A stretch of DNA of 50,316 nucleotides from NCBI GenBank assembly GCA_030669305.1, contig DAOVDU010000005.1, forward strand, positions 1 to 50,316. The letters run 5' to 3'. This document shows, in pieces, positions 8,561 through 16,238 of this stretch. The translations under genes and the position numbers were made by a program. Below the pieces are notes generated by a model. It saw only the letters and a program-made list of their open reading frames with translations. It was not told the DNA's origin and did no database searches. Source of the stretch: Candidatus Aminicenantota bacterium (lineage in GTDB: Bacteria > Acidobacteriota > Aminicenantia > Aminicenantales > Aminicenantaceae). Every line of letters begins with the position of its first letter. Position 1 is the first letter of the stretch.

Positions 8561-9505
8561 TCAGGAAGAATAGAGTAATCGAAGCCATGTCCATTCTTCT
8601 TTGAGGCCATCTTCAATTTGAGTTTTAGGTGAATAGTTCAAGTCTTTACGTGCCTTTTCAATATTTGCGAATGTATGGAGCACATCTCCTTTTTGTTTTT
8701 CTTCCCAATTTATTTCAGCTTTTTTATCACAGATTTTCTCTATAATTGGGATAATATCCTCCAGTTTTTTTCGGGTGCCACCTCCAATATTATAAGTCTC
8801 TCCAGGTTTCCCATTTTCTAAAGATGCAAAATTGGCTTCAATGATGTCATCGATAAAAGTAAAGTCTCTTGTCTGCTTTCCATCTCCAAATATGGAAATC
8901 TGTTCGCCTTCAGCTATTGTTTTAAAGAATTTATGAAAGGCCATATCTGGACGTTGCCCAGGGCCGTAGACTGTGAAAAATCTTAGAGAAACCAATGGAA
9001 GCCCAAAATTTTTATAATAGAGATAGCAGAGATGTTCAGCAGCAAGTTTGGTGACCCCATAAGGGGAAAATGGATATAAAGGGCTTGTCTCTGATATAGG
9101 AAGTTCAGGGCATAACCCGTAAACAGAAGAGGAGGAGGCATAGATGAATTTTTTAATCTTAGTATCTTTTACTGCTTCCAAAAGTTTTTGGGTTGCCTCA
9201 ATGTTGTTTTTGGTGTAAACAGAAAAATTATGGCCCCAGCTTGTTCTCACTCCTGCTTGAGCTGCGAGGTGGAAAACATAGTCTGATCTATTCAACAATT
9301 TTGTTAATCCAACACTGTTTATATCTTCAGCGATAAACTCGAATTTCTTATCTCTCATTAATGGGAGTATGTTTTTATTTTTTATCCACTTAGGATAAAA
9401 ATCAGTAAAAGAATCTATACCAATCACTGAGAATCCTTTTTTAAGGAGTCTTCGGCACAGGTGAGAACCGATGAAACCCGCAGCTCCTGTAACTATACAA
9501 GTCAT
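8561..9505 (-). CDS. NAD-dependent sugar-nucleotide epimerase/dehydratase (extended SDR)
   Basis: A 314-residue Rossmann protein with the NAD-binding motif TGAAGFIGSH at residues 6-15. The catalytic motif is SPYGVTKLAAEH (YxxxK), and a Ser-rich segment (YASSSSVYG) precedes it. The downstream RFFTVYGPGQRPD and FTFIDD segments are typical of UDP-glucuronate/UDP-glucose 4-epimerases. It most likely epimerises a UDP-sugar for surface polysaccharide or glycoconjugate synthesis; the exact substrate cannot be read from sequence. Its ATG overlaps the stop codon of rpe by 4 nt (ATGA), showing translational coupling. Confidence 0.88.
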   Translation of the reverse strand: MTCIVTGAAGFIGSHLCRRLLKKGFSVIGIDSFTDFYPKWIKNKNILPLMRDKKFEFIAEDINSVGLTKLLNRSDYVFHLAAQAGVRTSWGHNFSVYTKNNIEATQKLLEAVKDTKIKKFIYASSSSVYGLCPELPISETSPLYPFSPYGVTKLAAEHLCYLYYKNFGLPLVSLRFFTVYGPGQRPDMAFHKFFKTIAEGEQISIFGDGKQTRDFTFIDDIIEANFASLENGKPGETYNIGGGTRKKLEDIIPIIEKICDKKAEINWEEKQKGDVLHTFANIEKARKDLNYSPKTQIEDGLKEEWTWLRLLYSS

Positions 9506-10170
9506 GATGATGAATATTTTTCTGCCAATTGTTTCATTTTGATGATGGCATCAATGGGTTTTTTTTCGCTAAAGATGGCTGAGCCTGCTACGAAAATATC
9601 CACACCATCATTGATTAAATCTTCCATGTTTTCGAGTTTTACCCCTCCATCGACTTCAATGGGAATATCAAGCTTTTGACCTCTTATCCAGTTTTTGAGG
9701 TGTGATATTTTGGCATGACAGGATTCAATAAATTCCTGGCCGCCCCAACCTGGGTTGACTGTCATTATAAGCACGTAATCCAGCTCTTTGATGATTTCGT
9801 TTAACAGGTGGATAGGCGTAGCTGGGTTGAGGGCAAGACCTGCTTTTCTGTTGAATTCTTTGATTAGAGTAATATCTTTGTGAAGATGGGCTGAAGCTTC
9901 GAGGTGGATTGAAATCCAATCTGCCCCTGCTTCATGGAATAGAGGAATGAAGGACCGTGGATTTTCCACCATGAGATGAACATCTAAAGGTAAAGATGTC
10001 TTTTTCTTGAGAGAAGCCACAAGCTGTGGCCCAAAAGTAAGAGAAGGAACGAAATGTCCATCCATGATATCGATATGAATCAAGTCTGCTCCTGCTTCCT
10101 CCGCCATCTTAACAGCCTCTTCGATTTTCGTAAAATCTGCAGATAGAATTGAAGCAGCAATTTTAATCAT
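9502..10170 (-). CDS. rpe: Ribulose-phosphate 3-epimerase
   Basis: A TIM-barrel enzyme interconverting ribulose-5-phosphate and xylulose-5-phosphate in the pentose phosphate pathway. The 222-residue length and all family signatures are present: ILSADFTKI, HIDIMDGHFVPSLTFG (metal-binding His/Asp), PLDVHLMVENP, MTVNPGWGGQEF and EVDGGVKLENM. The ATG overlaps the stop codon of the PASTA-protein gene by one base (TAATG). The PASTA-rpe pairing is common in bacterial chromosomes. Confidence 0.96.
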   Translation of the reverse strand: MIKIAASILSADFTKIEEAVKMAEEAGADLIHIDIMDGHFVPSLTFGPQLVASLKKKTSLPLDVHLMVENPRSFIPLFHEAGADWISIHLEASAHLHKDITLIKEFNRKAGLALNPATPIHLLNEIIKELDYVLIMTVNPGWGGQEFIESCHAKISHLKNWIRGQKLDIPIEVDGGVKLENMEDLINDGVDIFVAGSAIFSEKKPIDAIIKMKQLAEKYSSS

Positions 10171-10886
10171 TATTTGCTTACCTCCATTGTGATTAGGTTC
10201 CTTTTTTGAATGCGGGAACCAGGAGAAGGAGATTGATTGATAATTATACCTGAATCAAGTCCAGGGTAATAGGAAGAACTCAACTCTCCAACGTTGAATT
10301 CCATTTGTTTTAACTTTGCAATAACCTTGGCAACATGTTTTCCGATTAGATCAGGCATAAGATATTTTTTTTCTTTTTGTCCCTGGCTTACAAGTAGGCT
10401 TACTCGAAAGTCTCTTCCTACTTCTTCCATAGGAAGAGGATGTTGGGCAATTATTTTGCCTGCAGCATATTTAGAAGTGTGAACGTGGGATATTTTCCCT
10501 TTCCTCAACCCTGCATCTTTTAGAATTTGGCTTATGTATTGGAGATTTTTTCCTACAAGTTGAGGAACAAAGACTTTTTCTTTTCCTGCGCTCAGAATAA
10601 CCTTTACAACCTTGTTAATTTTTATTTTTGAACCTGGAGGAGGATCTTGATGAATGATTTTTCCTCGCTCTAAGCTTTCATGTAGCAAAACGCCACTTTG
10701 GACAATGGATAGTTTTTTATCAAGCAGCTCAGCCTTTGCATCCTCTAAGGATTTGCCCACAAGATTGTGGAGGGTGACCATCTCGCCTTTAAGCGTTATT
10801 TGGAAAGATACTATAGCACTCAAAAAGAAAATGTTAAGGAAAAGGAGGGCGTAGAAGCTGTAATACAGAATATTCTTTATAGACAT
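10170..10886 (-). CDS. Membrane-anchored PASTA-domain protein
   Basis: A 238-residue protein with one N-terminal transmembrane segment (about residues 7-30), followed by three PASTA repeats starting near MVTLHNLVGKSLEDA, FVPQLVGKNLQYI and LMPDLIGKHVAKV. Each repeat ends in the usual GSKIK/GRDFR/GSRIQ hairpin. PASTA modules bind peptidoglycan or penicillin-like ligands. Here there is no kinase or transpeptidase domain, so it is probably an exported cell-wall sensor or scaffold. It is the first gene of an operon with rpe, an epimerase, bamD, a barrel protein and a subtilase. Confidence 0.9.
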   Translation of the reverse strand: MSIKNILYYSFYALLFLNIFFLSAIVSFQITLKGEMVTLHNLVGKSLEDAKAELLDKKLSIVQSGVLLHESLERGKIIHQDPPPGSKIKINKVVKVILSAGKEKVFVPQLVGKNLQYISQILKDAGLRKGKISHVHTSKYAAGKIIAQHPLPMEEVGRDFRVSLLVSQGQKEKKYLMPDLIGKHVAKVIAKLKQMEFNVGELSSSYYPGLDSGIIINQSPSPGSRIQKRNLITMEVSK

Positions 10887-10941
10887 AAGTCAAATTTAAT
10901 ATCGCGAATTTAAAACTATCTTTACCATAGATTAATAACCA

Positions 10942-10950
10942 AGTATAGCA
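10942..10950 (-). promoter_or_regulatory. Extended -10 promoter for the PASTA-rpe-envelope operon
   Basis: On the minus strand TGCTATACT matches an extended -10 element (TGnTATAnT), about 56 nt upstream of the ATG at 10886. No good -35 is seen, as is usual for extended -10 promoters. It is almost the same as the hppA -10 (TGCTATACA). Confidence 0.45.
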
Positions 10951-10989
10951 TAAAAAAGTTCCCTTTAAACAGAAAAATCAGGAAAAAGT

Positions 10990-11018
10990 TTGCTGCCTTA
11001 CTATCTTTTTTCTATAAT
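10990..11018 (+). promoter_or_regulatory. Sigma70 promoter of the threonine aldolase gene
   Basis: -35 TTGCTG, 17-bp spacer and a perfect -10 TATAAT. The expected start is near 11025 with a 25-nt leader containing AAAGGAGG. It runs divergently from the PASTA operon promoter. Confidence 0.75.
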
Positions 11019-11049
11019 AGTATTTTAGTGAGAAAGGAGGTCCTCGCAT

Positions 11050-12081
11050 ATGGCTGAATTCTCAGATTTTAGAAGTGATACTGTTACTCGACCTACAAAA
11101 AATATGAGAAAAGCAATGGCTGAGGCTGTGGTAGGAGATGATGTATTAGGTGATGATCCTACAGTAAATAAGCTTGAATCTATGGTGGCCAAAATAATGG
11201 GAAAAGAAGCTGCATTATACGTTCCTTCTGGAACCATGGCTAATTCCATTACAGTCAAAGTCTGGACAAACGAGTTAGATGAAGTCATCGTGGAAGCTAA
11301 ATCTCATATTTACAACATGGAATCTACACATATGACTTTTATTGCAAGGGTAACACCTCGCCCCATACATTCCGACCGTGGAGCGATGGATCCTGAGGAA
11401 GTGGAAAGAAACATTAGAATGCCATCAGTGTATATTCCTCGAACATCCCTTATATGTATTGAAAATACCCATAACGCTTGGAGTGGGGCTGTTGTTCCAA
11501 TAGAAAATATAAGGGCCATCAGGAAAATTGCTGATGAGCATGGTATAAGACTCCATATAGACGGAGCTCGCATTTTCAATGCCAGTCATGCCTCGGGAAT
11601 TCCTGTAAAAGAGTATGCTGCGCTTGCAGATTCTCTGATGTTTTGTCTTTCCAAAGGGCTCTCGGCCCCTGTAGGTTCAGTAATGGTGGGGCCACAGGAT
11701 TTTATCGATTATGCTAGAAGAGTAAGAAAGGTGCTGGGGGGAGGAATGAGGCAAGTGGGAATTCTCGCCGCAGCGGGAATAGTTGCTCTAGAAGAGATGG
11801 TAGACAGGCTAAAGGAGGATCATGAGAGAGCAAAACAGTTGGCTTTTGCTATTGCTGGGCTGCCTGGGATTGCCCTCAATCCTGAGTATATTCAGACGAA
11901 TATCATAATATTTGACTTTAATCACCCAAGGCTTTCTACTCCAGAATTTTTATCCAAGTTAAAAGAAGAAGGAATCCTAGCCTTGGCCTCCACTGGCCCG
12001 ATTCGTTTTGTTGTCCATAAGGATATTGGTGATAAAGACATTGATAGGGCTATTTCAGCCTTCAATAAGATATTAGCCTAA
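11050..12081 (+). CDS. ltaE: Low-specificity L-threonine aldolase (PLP enzyme)
   Basis: A fold-type I PLP enzyme that cleaves L-threonine/allo-threonine to glycine and acetaldehyde. The 343 residues include the diagnostic N-terminal [10 protein letters not shown], the acidic [27 protein letters not shown] and [23 protein letters not shown] carries the PLP-binding Lys. AAAGGAGG lies 9 nt before the ATG. It is a single-gene unit between the divergent PASTA operon and a repeat-filled gap. Confidence 0.94.
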   Translation: MAEFSDFRSDTVTRPTKNMRKAMAEAVVGDDVLGDDPTVNKLESMVAKIMGKEAALYVPSGTMANSITVKVWTNELDEVIVEAKSHIYNMESTHMTFIARVTPRPIHSDRGAMDPEEVERNIRMPSVYIPRTSLICIENTHNAWSGAVVPIENIRAIRKIADEHGIRLHIDGARIFNASHASGIPVKEYAALADSLMFCLSKGLSAPVGSVMVGPQDFIDYARRVRKVLGGGMRQVGILAAAGIVALEEMVDRLKEDHERAKQLAFAIAGLPGIALNPEYIQTNIIIFDFNHPRLSTPEFLSKLKEEGILALASTGPIRFVVHKDIGDKDIDRAISAFNKILA

Positions 12082-12122
12082 CTCCAGACTCGTAAGCCTT
12101 AAGCTGAGAAAAAATCACTAAT

Positions 12123-12223
12123 GGTTTAAGGTTTAATGTTTAATGTTTAAGGCAAGAGAATAAACTGGTTTAAGGTTGAAGGTTAAATGTTTAAGGCAAG
12201 AGGAGAAACTGGTTTAAGGTTGA
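12123..12223. repeat. Tandem 44-bp repeat, GGTTTAAGG family
   Basis: Two adjacent 44-base units (12123-12166 and 12167-12210), each beginning GGTTTAAGG and containing TGTTTAAGGCAAGAG, are followed by a 13-base partial third unit. A diverged 43-base copy lies in reverse orientation at 24998-25040. Downstream of ltaE; no coding potential is seen. Confidence 0.9.
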
Positions 12224-12248
12224 CTGACTAACAGACAAACTGACTAAA
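12223..12248. repeat. Short 8-mer array (GAYTAACN) abutting the 44-bp repeat
   Basis: About three 8-base units (gactaaca, gacaaact, gactaaaa) start where the 44-bp repeats end and run up to the stop codon of the HdrD-like gene. Two repeat families are therefore directly joined here. Confidence 0.75.
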
Positions 12249-12249
12249 A

Positions 12250-14223
12250 TTATTTTATTCCAAACATAGCCTGTTCTACTAATTCTGCAATGTCCCAGAT
12301 TTTTAAATCTTTCTCCATATTTTTGTCCTTTATTGCGTCATCAAACATGGTAACACAAAAAGGACACGCGGTGGCGATCCACTCAGGGTTTACTGTCAAG
12401 GCATCCTCCAGACGCTGGATGTTCATTCTTTTGCCAATCTTCTCATCCATCCACATCCAGCCTCCTCCTGCTCCACAGCAGAGAGAGTCAATTCTGGAGC
12501 GTTTCATTTCTCTGAGGTTCAAGGCCGGTATGGACTTAAGCACTTCTCTTGGAGGCTCATATATACCACTGTATCGGCCGAGGTAGCAAGGGTCGTGAAA
12601 GGTGAGCCTTTTAGCCAGAGCATGGTTCAGTTTCAATCGTCCATTTCGTATATTTTCTTGGATGAATACAGAATGGTGGACCACTTCGCAGCTGAAGCCG
12701 AGCTGTGGGTATTCATTTTTAAGAGTATTGTAACAGTGGGGACAAGTGGTAAGAATCATTTTTATATTATATCGGTTAAAAGTTTCAATATTAGTCTGTG
12801 CTAGTATCTGGTACAGATATTCGTTGCCTACCCGTCTGGCAGGATCACCACAACAGCCCTCTTCCGTTCCTAATATCGCAAATTTTATTCCAAGGTGATT
12901 AAGGATTCTTGTCATGGCTACTGCGACTTTTTTGTTGCGGTCGTCGTATGAACGGATGCAGCCTACAAAAAATAGACAATCAATTTCCTTTTCCCCAGTT
13001 TCCGACATAATAGGGACATCCAGTTCCCCAGCCCAGTCTGCTCGGGAGTCGTAGCCAAGGCCCCAGGGGTTTGAATTTTTCTCGAGCCCTCTGAAGGCAG
13101 CTGTCAGTTCCTCAGGAAATTTACTCTCCATGAGCACCTGATAGCGTCTCATATCAAGAATTTTGTCTACATGTTCGACAAAGACAGGACAGTGATCTAT
13201 GCAGGAACGGCAAGTTGTACAGGCCCATAGAATATCTTCGGCAATGACACTATTAATAAGAGGTGAGACCTCTTCAGGATTGGTCCCTTTGATCCTAGCA
13301 TCAAGAATCTGTGGGCCCCTTCTGTGCATATGGTCTTTTAGGTCATTAATAATATCCTTTGGAGAAAGTGGCTTTTCAGTCAAATATGCTGGACAGTGGT
13401 CCTGGCACCGGCCACAACGAGTACAAGCATCCAGATCCATGAGCTGTTTCCAAGTAAACTCCTCAATCTTGGCGACCCCAAAAGTTTCTGCTTCCTCATC
13501 CTCAAGATTTAAATAAGAAAGAGTTCCTTTAGGCGAAAGGGAGCGAAAAATCATATTTATCGGAGAGCTGATTATATGGAATAGCTTGGCGTATGGGACA
13601 TAAGCGATTATACCTAGAACGAGAAAAAAGTGGACCCGGAAAATAATCATTGATAGGAGGCCCTTGGCATTGTTATCCCAACCTGTTATGTTTATCAATG
13701 CAGCAAGGGTGTTCCCTACGGGAGCCCATGTTTGTACATCCTTTCCGATCACGGATATTCTTAAGCCTTCAAGAATAATCCCGGTCAAAACGATAAGCAG
13801 GATGAGTATAAGAGATAATAAGTCATCGGTCCGGTTGTCCAGCCTCGATGGACGGGTTATATAACGGCGGTATATTGCAAGGATTAAGGACACAATCGCG
13901 GCCAATGCGATAATATCCAGTATAAGGGAAATGAGGCGGGCTAATGCAATAGGTAAAGTAAATATGAATTGCGTTATCACAATGACCGTAAACGGCACAA
14001 TAAAGCCCAGGAAAATGAGGAGATGTATAACGCCTGGATAGAGATCTTGTAGAACCCTCCGATGGGCTATTCCGTCCAATAAAAAAGATTTTATCCTGTG
14101 CCACATTTTGTCGGATCGCTTATCCTTTTTTCCTATGTGCCACAGCCGGATGCGTTTATGTATTCCCCATGAAAAGATAGCAAGAGCTAGGAAGATGAGG
14201 AATATGTCGACTGATTTGATCAT
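12250..14223 (-). CDS. HdrD-like Fe-S protein fused to a NarI-like haem b membrane domain
   Basis: A 657-residue membrane oxidoreductase. Residues 1-220 hold about five to six membrane segments with His in NarI-like positions (LYPGVIHLLIFLG, RVHFFLVLG, KLFHII), suggesting b haems and quinone exchange. Two [4Fe-4S] motifs follow: CTRCGRCQDHCP (from Cys267) and CTTCRSCIDHCP (from Cys335). The C-terminal half has two CCG-type cysteine-rich domains, marked by EGCCGDPARR and LCCGAGGGW, as in heterodisulfide reductase HdrD, DsrK, HmeD and TmcB. It probably passes electrons between quinone and a cytoplasmic or thiol partner. It is last in the seven-gene redox cluster, 14 nt after the six-haem cytochrome. 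Its true partner is unknown. No strong Shine-Dalgarno sequence. Confidence 0.88.
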   Translation of the reverse strand: MIKSVDIFLIFLALAIFSWGIHKRIRLWHIGKKDKRSDKMWHRIKSFLLDGIAHRRVLQDLYPGVIHLLIFLGFIVPFTVIVITQFIFTLPIALARLISLILDIIALAAIVSLILAIYRRYITRPSRLDNRTDDLLSLILILLIVLTGIILEGLRISVIGKDVQTWAPVGNTLAALINITGWDNNAKGLLSMIIFRVHFFLVLGIIAYVPYAKLFHIISSPINMIFRSLSPKGTLSYLNLEDEEAETFGVAKIEEFTWKQLMDLDACTRCGRCQDHCPAYLTEKPLSPKDIINDLKDHMHRRGPQILDARIKGTNPEEVSPLINSVIAEDILWACTTCRSCIDHCPVFVEHVDKILDMRRYQVLMESKFPEELTAAFRGLEKNSNPWGLGYDSRADWAGELDVPIMSETGEKEIDCLFFVGCIRSYDDRNKKVAVAMTRILNHLGIKFAILGTEEGCCGDPARRVGNEYLYQILAQTNIETFNRYNIKMILTTCPHCYNTLKNEYPQLGFSCEVVHHSVFIQENIRNGRLKLNHALAKRLTFHDPCYLGRYSGIYEPPREVLKSIPALNLREMKRSRIDSLCCGAGGGWMWMDEKIGKRMNIQRLEDALTVNPEWIATACPFCVTMFDDAIKDKNMEKDLKIWDIAELVEQAMFGIK

Positions 14224-14237
14224 AATATTAATCCAAA

Positions 14238-14828
14238 CTATCGGGTTTTACCAGGTGCAAGCATTACTTTGTGGCAGTTAAGACACTTCTGGTTTTTTGG
14301 TGGGCCCTCGAATTCCTTACGGTGACACTCGAGGCATTCCAAAACTGTGGGCCGGTTTGAACTGCCTGTCATGTATTCATGGGCTGCTGTGCGATGACAG
14401 TCCACGCAATCCAGCCCTTCTTCGAAGTGATACCGGTGTGTAAATTTTATTACCTCCTTTTTAATCTCATAACCTAAATCGAGGACATCTTCATGGCACT
14501 CTAAGCACCTCTGAGATGTTAATTCGTCGTCTGCATAGTATTCAGAGGGTATGAACTGATCGCGTAAATGTTTGAAAATGTTCAGATTCTTGGGAACTAT
14601 CTTAAGGCCTCGCGAGTGACATTCAAAACATTTCGTTATTTCTGCTGGATGTCCATTAGAATTTATCCACATCTCAATGTGTTCAGGATGACACTGTGCG
14701 CATACTTGCTCGTTTGTCGCCGAGTAGCGTACAAAGTAAGCTGCAACACTTCCTAATCCGATCAGGATCACGATAAAAATAAGCCCCAATAGTATGCGGA
14801 ATTGCTTTTTATATTTTGAAAAAAGCAT
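14238..14828 (-). CDS. Membrane-anchored six-haem c-type cytochrome (NapC/NirT-like N-terminus)
   Basis: A 196-residue protein with one N-terminal membrane anchor (about residues 10-33) and six CxxCH haem motifs: CAQCH, CFECH, CLECH, CVDCH, CLECH and CLNCH. The anchor followed by an early haem site resembles NapC/NrfH quinol-oxidising cytochromes, but the haem number differs from the usual four. It should sit on the periplasmic side. It lies between the PD40 protein and the HdrD-like subunit, with short gaps (17 and 14 nt) and a good AAAGGATAAC ribosome site. Confidence 0.88.
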   Translation of the reverse strand: MLFSKYKKQFRILLGLIFIVILIGLGSVAAYFVRYSATNEQVCAQCHPEHIEMWINSNGHPAEITKCFECHSRGLKIVPKNLNIFKHLRDQFIPSEYYADDELTSQRCLECHEDVLDLGYEIKKEVIKFTHRYHFEEGLDCVDCHRTAAHEYMTGSSNRPTVLECLECHRKEFEGPPKNQKCLNCHKVMLAPGKTR

Positions 14829-14845
14829 GTTATCCTTTCATCTCG

Positions 14846-16129
14846 TTATTTAACTTCAATACTTAGCATGAATATTTCAGGAGTCTCTTTGCCTTGGGGA
14901 GGGCCCACAAGTAGAATCCTGTCTCCTTTAAAACTCATAATCTTTGGTCCCCAGAAGGCAGGAATACCAGGAAAGTCCATGGGTATTAAACCTGTGACAT
15001 ATCCAGGAGTGTCCTCGTCGAATGCCACTATTTCTAGGCCTGTATTGAGATCAAGTATCATTCCTTTGTAAATATGCTTAAAAAGGATGTACTTGCCGTT
15101 TCCTGACATGTCGAAAAGCTCAACTCTGGGAATCTCCTGGCATTCAAGATGTTTTAGTCCTGACCCGTCTGAGTTGACGGTATATGTCCCTATGCCTTGT
15201 TTTTTACTTCCGTTATAAAAGAAAACAACCTTTTCTCCATCGTGGCTTATATCAGCCATACTAAACCAACGATCGTGAAAATCAGTTGTTTTCTTTATAT
15301 CTTTTCCATCCCAATTTAAGACATAAAGGTCGTAGTCAAATTTATTTGTAGAAGACTGAGCCCCAAAAACCACCTTTTGCCCATTTCCACTCATAGCAAA
15401 TGCCCACCCGCCTCCAGTAAGCGGACTACGCGGCAGTGATGGCCAGATCCATTCGCTCCCATTAAAATCCGGAGCGAGAATAGTTCTTTGTTTTTTGTTT
15501 AAAGGATCTAGAAAGACTATTCCACTAGGGTTGCCATATCTCCTTGGTCCCAGATGCCCTTTTAATACACATGCGATACGATTTCCCTCTTTGTTTGTCG
15601 CATAATTGGATACGCGTTCCCAATCTTTACTTGTAAATTCTAGCGATTTTAAGTTTTTTCCTTCTAGCGCATCGATCGGAAAATGGATCACCTGAAAGTT
15701 AGAGCCATCAGTATTAACTACAGCCATGTAATGATCGAGTATGTTAACAGGCTTCCCGAGGCTCAATGAAAATATTGCAACCTGTCCGTTTCCACTTAAA
15801 ATAGGTGGTTTTGAGCCAACATTGAGATAAATATCTTGAAATGGGACCGGTGCCTTTCTCTTTCCGCTGCGGAACAGTTCTTTTTCTTTACCATCTTCGA
15901 CATTCATTATCTTGACTGCCTTTGTTGTTTCTTCGCCATTTTTTATTTCTATAATATAAAGCATCCATCGTCCGTCATCGCTTAGGGAGGGATAAAACAC
16001 TTCGTTATTTCCAGAATAGGTCAGCCTTCTTATATCACTGCGAGAGTGTATATTATCAGTATTGATAGGCCATGAGGTTACATATAAGAGAGCGATAGCA
16101 ATAGCGATTGAAGTGAATTTCTTTTTCAT
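14846..16129 (-). CDS. Exported PD40/TolB-type beta-propeller protein
   Basis: A 427-residue protein with a signal peptide (about residues 1-20) and repeated propeller blades of the PD40 type: NEVFYPSLSDDGRWMLYI, ILSGNGQVAIFSL, FAMSGNGQKVVFGAQ, ADISHDGEKVVFFYNG and FDMSGNGKYILFKH. No catalytic motif is seen. Such propellers are usually periplasmic scaffolds or ligand binders. Its place between the molybdopterin-family subunit and the six-haem cytochrome, on the same strand, suggests a role in assembly or docking of the redox complex. That is inference from position only. Confidence 0.82.
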   Translation of the reverse strand: MKKKFTSIAIAIALLYVTSWPINTDNIHSRSDIRRLTYSGNNEVFYPSLSDDGRWMLYIIEIKNGEETTKAVKIMNVEDGKEKELFRSGKRKAPVPFQDIYLNVGSKPPILSGNGQVAIFSLSLGKPVNILDHYMAVVNTDGSNFQVIHFPIDALEGKNLKSLEFTSKDWERVSNYATNKEGNRIACVLKGHLGPRRYGNPSGIVFLDPLNKKQRTILAPDFNGSEWIWPSLPRSPLTGGGWAFAMSGNGQKVVFGAQSSTNKFDYDLYVLNWDGKDIKKTTDFHDRWFSMADISHDGEKVVFFYNGSKKQGIGTYTVNSDGSGLKHLECQEIPRVELFDMSGNGKYILFKHIYKGMILDLNTGLEIVAFDEDTPGYVTGLIPMDFPGIPAFWGPKIMSFKGDRILLVGPPQGKETPEIFMLSIEVK

Positions 16130-16169
16130 GCCTTTTTTGCCTCCATTACTATTTTAACTTTTTAATCTT

Positions 16170-16205
16170 AGTAAAAAATTTTACTCCTCACTCCTAACTT
16201 CATCA
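16170..16205. repeat. ACTCCTCACTCC-type short-word repeat
   Basis: The sequence TTTTACTCCTCACTCCTAAC lies in the 109-nt gap between the molybdopterin-family and PD40 genes. Its complement matches the word set of the AGTAAGG/AGTGAGG run at about 50066-50100, suggesting a third intergenic word family. Confidence 0.5.
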
Positions 16206-16238
16206 TTTCATTATTTGGATATTTAATTTTTAATGTTG

